Positions 21,818-26,589 of a stretch of 26,589 nucleotides of DNA are shown in pieces (position 1 is the stretch's first letter; every line of letters starts with the position of its first letter). The stretch is taken from positions 1-26,589 of IMG/VR virus record IMGVR_UViG_3300032242_000427; one strand, given 5' to 3'. The DNA is from a virus. Under the pieces are notes generated by a model. The model was given only the letters and a program-made list of their open reading frames with translations, did no database searches and was not told where the DNA came from. The translations under genes were made by a program, and so were the position numbers.

Positions 21818-22302
21818 TTTCCCTTAATTTCCTTATAAGACGGCGAAATAACACTACCAATTTCACCCATTATTTGAATTTGAATTGGAAATGGGAATAA
21901 TTCTTCCACCATATCGTATGTAATAGTTGTCATGTCAAAGTCCTTTTCCTCGGGAACAATTAACTTGAAAAACTCCAAAATACGATTTTCTGTAATAGCT
22001 TTATTCTTGGCGGTTTCCCGCATGGATGTTCCTTTTAACAGAATATCGTTTTCCGTATATTCAATATCCTGTTCCTTTTCAAACTCCTCACGGCGTTCCA
22101 TAAAGGGCTTTGCAAGCTCTTGAAAGTATTTTTCAATGGTAGCTTCATCTGTAACGGCGATTCGAGCTAGGATAGCCTCATATTCAGCCGTAAGTGGCAC
22201 TTTGACCTTAAAAGTATGTCCACCTAGCTCAAATGAACGAGTGCGAACTGCATCTTTGTCCTCTAAAAACTTTTTACCTAATGCACTAGCAAATGTATTC
22301 AT
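21814..22302 (-). CDS. Tail assembly chaperone G
   Basis: This 162-residue protein is in the usual place of the tail chaperone, just before the tape measure. It has a beta-rich N-terminal part (SFELGGHTFKVKVPLTAEYEAIL, residues 23-45) and acidic helices after that, ending SYKEIKGK at a TAG. The final codons hold a slippery heptamer at 21817-21823 that allows extension into the T frame. It acts as the unshifted G form. Lambda G and analogues bind the tape measure during tail assembly and do not remain in the virion. Confidence 0.82.
   Translation of the reverse strand: MNTFASALGKKFLEDKDAVRTRSFELGGHTFKVKVPLTAEYEAILARIAVTDEATIEKYFQELAKPFMERREEFEKEQDIEYTENDILLKGTSMRETAKNKAITENRILEFFKLIVPEEKDFDMTTITYDMVEELFPFPIQIQIMGEIGSVISPSYKEIKGK
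21817..21823 (-). promoter_or_regulatory. Programmed -1 frameshift slippery site GGGAAAG
   Basis: Read on the minus strand, the heptamer G-GGA-AAG sits in the correct zero-frame phase and is followed immediately by the TAG of the G gene. It is the same heptamer used in lambda G/GT. The -1 frame is open from here to 21458. I did not see an obvious stable stem just downstream. Confidence 0.85.
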
Positions 22303-22308
22303 AAATCC

Positions 22309-22800
22309 TCACTTGTTGTATTTTGATTTGTATCTTTCTAAAACTGTCCTAAGGGAATCGGTTAAAACATTGGTTGCCGCTTGACTTTGACCTTCTAAAG
22401 CTGGTCGGAGAAATGGCTTACCGCCCGGTATTTTTGCTGTGCCAAATTCCATAGCTAAAGCACGGAAGTCGGGCTTAAAATCGTTAAATCCCTTTTTTTT
22501 CATAGCACTTGCAGGAGCGGTCGTTACCGTTGCGATTACTACATCGGTGGCATTGACATAGCGGGAATGTTTATCTTTGCTTGTAGGCTTTCTAGCTTCG
22601 ATCCTGAGGGAATCCTGCAAAGCTCCTGAATCTACTGGCACAAGATTACGGGCAAGGCTTAAAACTGGCTCCATAGCCAATCTCATCGCTTTATTCATAA
22701 TATTTTTGGCATCTTTTTCGCCAAAATCTTCCCTGATTTCATTTACCATGTCGGTAAATTCTTGAAAACCCTCAAATTTAAAGGTTACAGAATCAGCCAT
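22309..22800 (-). CDS. HK97 gp10-like neck or tail completion protein
   Basis: The open frame extends to a GTG at 22809, but the ATG at 22800 has GGGTGA at good spacing and gives 163 residues. The protein looks like the HK97 gp10 family: FKFEGFQEFTDMVNEI at the start, a long helix with RLAMEPVLSLARNLVPVDSGALQDSLRI (about 40-68), and the C-terminal AMEFGTAKIPGGKPFLRPALE. This V-P-V-D-S/T-G-x-L plus F-G-T-x-K/x-x-P-x-x-F-L-R-P-A signature is characteristic. Members act at the head-tail interface or in tail completion. Confidence 0.85.
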   Translation of the reverse strand: MADSVTFKFEGFQEFTDMVNEIREDFGEKDAKNIMNKAMRLAMEPVLSLARNLVPVDSGALQDSLRIEARKPTSKDKHSRYVNATDVVIATVTTAPASAMKKKGFNDFKPDFRALAMEFGTAKIPGGKPFLRPALEGQSQAATNVLTDSLRTVLERYKSKYNK

Positions 22801-23023
22801 TTCCATCACCCTTGATTAATTTTTGATATATGGAATTATTTAGTTTAATTACATAATCAGATATTTCATCAGGGGTAAATTTATCAGCGTGATATTTAGC
22901 CATTTCATGTGCCAAATAAATGCCTGTAATACGCTGTTGGGCAAAACCAAACCAATTCTTAACTCCTGAATTGGCTTGGCTTAATAGATAACTTAATAAA
23001 TCTGAACTATTCTCTATGTTCAT
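22793..23023 (-). CDS. Hypothetical protein, 76 aa
   Basis: I do not recognise this protein. The frame begins with a TTG at 23035, but the ATG at 23023 is a more usual start and gives 76 residues (MNIENSSDLL...). It is helical and mostly soluble with WFGFAQQRITGIYLAHEMAKYHADKF near the middle. It overlaps both neighbours (17 bases upstream, eight downstream), so it belongs to the operon between the major tail protein and the gp10-like gene. A small tail assembly role is possible by position. Confidence 0.6.
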   Translation of the reverse strand: MNIENSSDLLSYLLSQANSGVKNWFGFAQQRITGIYLAHEMAKYHADKFTPDEISDYVIKLNNSIYQKLIKGDGNG

Positions 23024-23162
23024 CTGTTGGTTCAATCTTATCTTGTTCTTCAGTTAAAACCGCAGGATTAAATGGGTCATTTCCATCGGCTATACATTTG
23101 GCGATAGCTTCATCGACATCAACCGCTTCATAGGTATTACCATTAGCAAATTTGATTTTCAT
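23007..23162 (-). CDS. Small hypothetical protein, 51 aa
   Basis: The open frame extends to 23264 over the major tail gene, but the sensible start is the ATG at 23162, four bases after that gene's stop, giving 51 residues. It begins MKIKFANGNTYEAVDVDEAI and continues with an acidic, Pro-containing tail. There is no clear ribosome site, so translation probably depends on reinitiation after the major tail protein. Function is unknown. The composition is normal for a small phage structural-operon protein. Confidence 0.58.
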   Translation of the reverse strand: MKIKFANGNTYEAVDVDEAIAKCIADGNDPFNPAVLTEEQDKIEPTDEHRE

Positions 23163-23166
23163 AATA

Positions 23167-23688
23167 TTAAGTATTGTTTGACCAACCGTATTGATTGCCA
23201 CGAGGATGAACTGTAAAAGTGCAAGTTGCTTCTTTACCGGGTGCCGCATCAATTTTAAATTCACTTACACGACCATTAAAAGCATAAGCAACAGTATTTG
23301 ATCCCGATACAGCGGCAACAACAAAAGTGCGGTCAATAATTCCACTATACGCATCAGCACGAATTAACAATAAACCAGCATCGCTTGGATTCCAAGGGGC
23401 AACAATGGTCATTGATGTTGGTTTGCTTTGAGTAGGAATTACATCACTTTGACGACTACCAGCAACCATAAAGTTTGCAGATGCGTCATCTTGACCAAAG
23501 GCAGGGATAGCTTCAACATTTAATTGCTGACCGCCTGATCCAGTTCCGTTTGCCGATGTTCCAACAATAGATGCTACTTGACCTGTCCAAGTAGATAATT
23601 GGGTTAGAGTTAAAGCTGTTGGAGTTGCACCAGTTTGACACCATAACGATGCCGAAAAGCCTGGGAGAATTTGATTTGGAAGTGCCAT
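23167..23688 (-). CDS. Major tail (tube) protein
   Basis: This 173-residue protein has the features of a long-tailed phage tube protein: it lies between the tail terminator and the chaperone genes, is beta-rich with a high content of Gly/Ser/Thr/Ala, and has no Cys-rich or catalytic motif. It begins MALPNQILPGFSASLWCQTG and has a central DDASANFMVAGSRQSD loop and a C-terminal FKIDAAPGKEATCTFTVHPRG. A strong AAAGGA site lies six bases upstream of the ATG, consistent with high expression. I assign it as tube protein mainly from position and size. Confidence 0.72.
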   Translation of the reverse strand: MALPNQILPGFSASLWCQTGATPTALTLTQLSTWTGQVASIVGTSANGTGSGGQQLNVEAIPAFGQDDASANFMVAGSRQSDVIPTQSKPTSMTIVAPWNPSDAGLLLIRADAYSGIIDRTFVVAAVSGSNTVAYAFNGRVSEFKIDAAPGKEATCTFTVHPRGNQYGWSNNT

Positions 23689-23724
23689 TTTAATTCCTTT
23701 AGAAAATAATTAATAAATGCTATT

Positions 23725-24138
23725 TTATGTTGGAATGTCTAAGGTGCAATCCATCACTATCTGTTGCAATCCTACAGTATTATCGTATGTATTGTAAAGC
23801 ATTACTACATCAGCCTTTGCAATATAAAAGCCACTTGAACCGCCAAATTGCCCATTATATCCATGCAAAGATTGTATTATGGAATTGCCAATACTGAAAG
23901 CATCATTCATATTTTGGCAAAAAATGCTAATTTGAAATATAGGGCGATCAATGCCCTTATTATTTTGATTAACACCTGTATAAACGGGTTGGTGGACATT
24001 TCGTAAGTTCCACACCACAAATTTAGGCTCTGATGCAAAATTCCTGTTGAAATTAGCGTAAACAGGAACTGGGTTTACTATACTTTTAAGCTGATATTGA
24101 ATAGCTTTTGCATAATTGACAATATTGTTTTGGCTCAT
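23725..24138 (-). CDS. Tail terminator-like protein (DUF3168-like)
   Basis: This 137-residue protein lies just before the major tail gene and shows the tail-terminator pattern: an N-terminal helix, then FRP-like RPIFQISIFCQNMNDAFSIGNSIIQSLHGYNG (about 65-96) and a final beta part ending VGLQQIVMDCTLDIPT. This resembles DUF3168/lambda gpU-type proteins, which form the hexamer that ends the tail tube and joins it to the head. It overlaps the head-closure gene by ATGA. Confidence 0.72.
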   Translation of the reverse strand: MSQNNIVNYAKAIQYQLKSIVNPVPVYANFNRNFASEPKFVVWNLRNVHQPVYTGVNQNNKGIDRPIFQISIFCQNMNDAFSIGNSIIQSLHGYNGQFGGSSGFYIAKADVVMLYNTYDNTVGLQQIVMDCTLDIPT

Positions 24139-24479
24139 ACTGGCACCACAGGATCATTACGATAGCAAAGGAATGTAATATTCATTTTATCGTTGCTTTC
24201 AAAGCAATCGGTAATACGCCAATCTTTAGCTCGGTATGTAATACTATATAACTGCTGATTATCAACCATTTGTCTTGTCCAAGGCGTGTAATTCATGGTT
24301 AATTTGACTAAATCGGTATATACACGGGTATCCTTGTTGATTTGTAGCCCATTATGGACATCCTGCACCCTTGCCCGTGTGGTAAACCATTTGGACAAAG
24401 TGGTGGTGTATTGACCTAAATCATCAACAGAATTGGTTACATTATTAACATCAACCTGCTCATACCGTGCAATAGCCAT
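24135..24479 (-). CDS. Head closure (head-tail joining) protein
   Basis: This 114-residue protein matches the small beta-barrel head-tail adaptor family (SPP1 gp16 / HK97 gp7-like). Supporting parts are DDLGQYTTTLSKWFTTRARVQDV near 19-41, the middle VKLTMNYTPW and the C-terminal IITYRAKDWRI-like SITYRAKDWRITDCFES. It sits between the connector and the tail terminator, as expected for a head closure ring. Junctions with both neighbours are tight (ATGA upstream to the terminator gene, adjacent stop and start with the connector). Confidence 0.75.
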   Translation of the reverse strand: MAIARYEQVDVNNVTNSVDDLGQYTTTLSKWFTTRARVQDVHNGLQINKDTRVYTDLVKLTMNYTPWTRQMVDNQQLYSITYRAKDWRITDCFESNDKMNITFLCYRNDPVVPV

Positions 24480-25148
24480 TTACATCACCAATGGTTTGTA
24501 TGGGCGTAAAAGTTGATCCACCCCGTATGGAATATTAGCCAATTTGCCGTTAAACGAATTGGAGCGGTTGTTATACAAGTGGGTTAATAAAAGGAGACCA
24601 GCTTGTTTAATTACTGGATATTGGGCAATAGGATTGGCGTTACAGGTATATGTGCAAACAATAGGGCTGGTCATAATCTGACTAGCGGAATCAGGAATAC
24701 CTGATACGATTACCTTATTACCCGTAGGATCATAATAATAGTTTGCAGATGCAATAATTGTATAGACGGGAGGAGTGGCTCCTGAATAATATGCCACTTC
24801 CTTAACCACTACTCCAGCTTGACCTTGAAAGGCTTGGCTTACCTCAGGTAAATCAAGGCTCATTTGTGTGCCTGTCATGCCGTTAAAAGTGCCGTAATAG
24901 ACCTTATATGTAGTTGGGAATATGGACATACCAAGATAGTCCTCAATCGCCATACGGGTCGCCAATTCAAGTCCTTGTAGGTATGAATCTTGGCTTTGAT
25001 CCTCAAACAAGTTTAATTGCTGAGTTATCTCATCAAGAGATAGCCAAGCCGTTTGTAAATCACGGCTTACCTGTTCAATTTTGTCATAGCTGTACGGATT
25101 ACGAGTAGTCCCTAAAAAAGGACCATTTGTAAGACTATCTAATGGCAT
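24480..25148 (-). CDS. Head-tail connector protein (gp6-like)
   Basis: This 222-residue protein resembles the HK97 gp6-like adaptor that forms a ring below the portal. It shows an N-terminal helical part with SLDEITQQLNLFEDQSQDSYL (about 37-57), the following LATRMAIEDYLGMSIFPTTY, a beta region, and a C-terminal PVIKQAGLLLLTHLYNNRSN with IPYGVDQLLRPYKPL. These last motifs are very typical of the family. It lies directly after the capsid gene. Confidence 0.85.
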   Translation of the reverse strand: MPLDSLTNGPFLGTTRNPYSYDKIEQVSRDLQTAWLSLDEITQQLNLFEDQSQDSYLQGLELATRMAIEDYLGMSIFPTTYKVYYGTFNGMTGTQMSLDLPEVSQAFQGQAGVVVKEVAYYSGATPPVYTIIASANYYYDPTGNKVIVSGIPDSASQIMTSPIVCTYTCNANPIAQYPVIKQAGLLLLTHLYNNRSNSFNGKLANIPYGVDQLLRPYKPLVM

Positions 25149-25149
25149 A

Positions 25150-26193
25150 TTAGCCTACCAATCTAACGCCTGCAAACACATCCCGAATGGTGGAAACAAC
25201 CCGTTTTTCACAGAATAATGTCATAAATCCAGGGTTTGTTTGTTCAAACGCTTGAATTTTCATTATTTCGTTGTCCGCAATGGTAACAAAACGATTCCAT
25301 GCACATAAATAAACTGGATTATTTCCTGCTCCTGCAACTTCCATATATGGGTTAGGAATAACTGGGAAACCAAAAATGCGAGTTACAGAACCACCATCCA
25401 TATCTCCAACCTCAAGGAATACTGGCAAACCTGAGCCTGTGCCTGTTAATTCACGGAGATTTTTAATTGTTGTTGGGTGCATCATCCAAGCGGTAGATGG
25501 ATCAGTCCAATATTGAGCTGGTAAAGCAGAAGCAAGATTTCCAATATCGTTATAGGAAACCGCACTAGCAGAGCCTTGTTGTACTTCCAACACGGTATGT
25601 AAACCATTAGTCATAGCTGGACCATTGGTGCCAAAAGCGGCGGCAGTTGTTGAGCCAGCATAAGAATTTAAACCACGCAAGCCCAAAGTGGCACCAGTTT
25701 GTACCGTTGTAGAACCAGCTTGGTCGTTGTTAAACATCATGGAAAGAGCTTCTTGTTGTGCAAATTCCAACATAATGTCGCCCACGATTGCTTCATTGAT
25801 ATTATTAATATCCGACATAACTGCGGTACGAATTGGCACCACAGCGTTTATATCACGGACAGGTAATTGCCAAAAGGAAGTAGCAATACCATTAACCGAA
25901 TTATTACTATTAATTGGATAACCCCACGGGTTATTTGTTCCATTTTGAATGTTGGTGACATCACCAGTTTTAACTACAAAGGCTTCATCTGAGCCAATGG
26001 TGGTAATAACTCTCGCACCAGCATTACGAATTGGGTTGTTTTGACGCAAACTTGCAAAAGCATCGTCATAAATAACACGACCACCAACTCCTGAACCAGA
26101 GCCAGTAAGAGCAGAGCCAGTTTCATTTAAGTTTACTGTAGCTTCACCCTCTTTAAGGGCGGTTTGGATTGCTTCAAGAATTAAATTTGCCAT
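25150..26193 (-). CDS. Major capsid protein, HK97-fold type
   Basis: This 347-residue protein looks like a capsid subunit of the HK97 fold without a long N-terminal scaffold (delta) domain. Features include VRDINAVVPIRTAVMSDI near 112-129, NINEAIVGDIMLEFAQQEALSMMFNND, the A-domain-like MHPTTIKNLRELTG, then GLPVFLEVGDMDGG, IFGFPVIPNPYM and the C-terminal PGFMTLFCEKRVVSTIRDVFAGVR. No protease motif is present. Its C-terminal third is clearly related to the partial protein encoded just upstream. GGAA precedes the ATG. Confidence 0.85.
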   Translation of the reverse strand: MANLILEAIQTALKEGEATVNLNETGSALTGSGSGVGGRVIYDDAFASLRQNNPIRNAGARVITTIGSDEAFVVKTGDVTNIQNGTNNPWGYPINSNNSVNGIATSFWQLPVRDINAVVPIRTAVMSDINNINEAIVGDIMLEFAQQEALSMMFNNDQAGSTTVQTGATLGLRGLNSYAGSTTAAAFGTNGPAMTNGLHTVLEVQQGSASAVSYNDIGNLASALPAQYWTDPSTAWMMHPTTIKNLRELTGTGSGLPVFLEVGDMDGGSVTRIFGFPVIPNPYMEVAGAGNNPVYLCAWNRFVTIADNEIMKIQAFEQTNPGFMTLFCEKRVVSTIRDVFAGVRLVG

Positions 26194-26213
26194 GATATTC
26201 CAAATAAAAAATT

Positions 26214-26239
26214 AAAAAGAGGGGAGGGGTTGCCTCCCC
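26214..26239 (-). terminator. Rho-independent terminator between two capsid-type genes
   Basis: On the minus strand GGGGAGG (26239-26233), a five-base loop CAACC and CCTCCCC (26227-26221) form a seven-pair GC-rich hairpin, followed by TCTTTTT and then more A/T. This is a textbook intrinsic terminator for leftward transcription. It starts eight bases after the upstream capsid-like stop and ends about 20 bases before the major capsid ATG. Confidence 0.85.
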
Positions 26240-26246
26240 CGCTTTC

Positions 26247-26589
26247 TTAGGTTGCTGTACCAGTTGAACGGTAACGGATTGCGCTGAAAGGATCAACTAC
26301 TGATGTTGCCAAACGCTTTTCACCAAAGAAGGTGATGAAGCCTGGCAATGTCTGATCATAACGGCGTAATACCATATTTAAACGATCAACGATTGTGTGG
26401 AAACGAGGCCAATCTCCAAAATACATTGGATATAGGCTGGTTGTTCCAGCAGTACCAGTTGTGGTTTGATATGGTTGGTCAAGATACTTATTAACCACTA
26501 CATCAAAACCAGCAATACGACCAACAATACCTTCATAGACCAATGGATCCATTCTTTCGAAAATTGGTGTGCCATTTGTATCTACCAAG
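26247..26589 (-). CDS. Second capsid-type protein, C-terminal part (partial)
   Basis: Only the last 113 or so residues are inside the window; the frame is open to the right edge, so the start lies outside. The sequence aligns with the end of the neighbouring capsid protein: GTPIFERMDP with GLPVFLEVGD, IAGFDVVVNKY with IFGFPVIPNPY, and PGFITFFGEKRLATSVVDPFSAIR with PGFMTLFCEKRVVSTIRDVFAGVR. It is therefore a second HK97-type subunit and not a duplicate copy, since identity is moderate. It is followed by a strong terminator, as is common after highly expressed capsid genes. Confidence 0.82.
   Translation of the reverse strand, partial: LVDTNGTPIFERMDPLVYEGIVGRIAGFDVVVNKYLDQPYQTTTGTAGTTSLYPMYFGDWPRFHTIVDRLNMVLRRYDQTLPGFITFFGEKRLATSVVDPFSAIRYRSTGTAT

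Noticed and set aside
1-26589. tRNA genes, CRISPR arrays, insertion sequences, integrase or attachment sites.
   Set aside because: Looked for by eye; no cloverleaf-like run with a CCA end, spaced repeat array, transposase or integrase motif was found.

Overview
The window is part of a tailed double-stranded DNA phage genome (Caudoviricetes) with the gene content of a long-tailed siphovirus. HK97-type capsid genes, head-tail joining proteins, a lambda-style G/GT tail chaperone, a tape measure protein and a lambda J-like tail tip protein support this. An embedded Rz/Rz1 spanin pair points to a Gram-negative host. The DNA is AT-rich and the genes are packed tightly, with many ATGA and TAATG junctions. 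I see no integrase, repressor, tRNA, insertion sequence or CRISPR array. Terminase and portal genes are not in the window and probably lie beyond the right edge.

Layout. (1) 96-2441, leftward early block: an SSB-tailed small protein, a YqaJ exonuclease, a small helix-turn-helix protein, a Sak3/DUF1071-type annealing protein and four small unknown genes. (2) 2442-2516, divergent control region: a strong leftward sigma70-like promoter and a palindrome near the predicted start of transcription. (3) 2517-5374, rightward replication and recombination block: RusA resolvase, a DUF1376 replication protein with internal tandem repeats (possible origin), NinB, a Ref-like HNH nuclease and small membrane proteins. 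(4) 5413-26589, one long leftward late block that converges on block 3. Read in its direction of transcription (right to left), it runs: two adjacent capsid paralogues separated by a terminator, head-tail connector, head closure, tail terminator, major tail protein, HK97 gp10-like protein, G/GT with a -1 frameshift site, tape measure, two tail-tip proteins, a GNAT-like protein, J-like tip protein, a run of about ten fibre/adhesin genes, the lysis cassette, then a metallophosphoesterase and a SprT-like protease.

How the parts work together. The exonuclease and annealing protein would form a two-component recombination system, and the protein ending in DDIPF may link it to single-stranded DNA or to host SSB partners. 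RusA, NinB and Ref would resolve or process the intermediates. The late block builds the particle, presents a large set of possible receptor-binding proteins, and lyses the host through holin-like proteins, a GH108 endolysin and spanins.

Six small genes under 60 codons (1172-1348, 1874-2050, 2352-2441, 3981-4097, 5228-5374, 7375-7542), two more in the late block (8193-8345, 13608-13784) and the frameshifted T segment were found by reading the sequence directly. I see no entirely new system. The best leads are the tandem capsid genes with their terminator, the SSB-tailed recombination module, the adhesin array and the set of mini membrane proteins.
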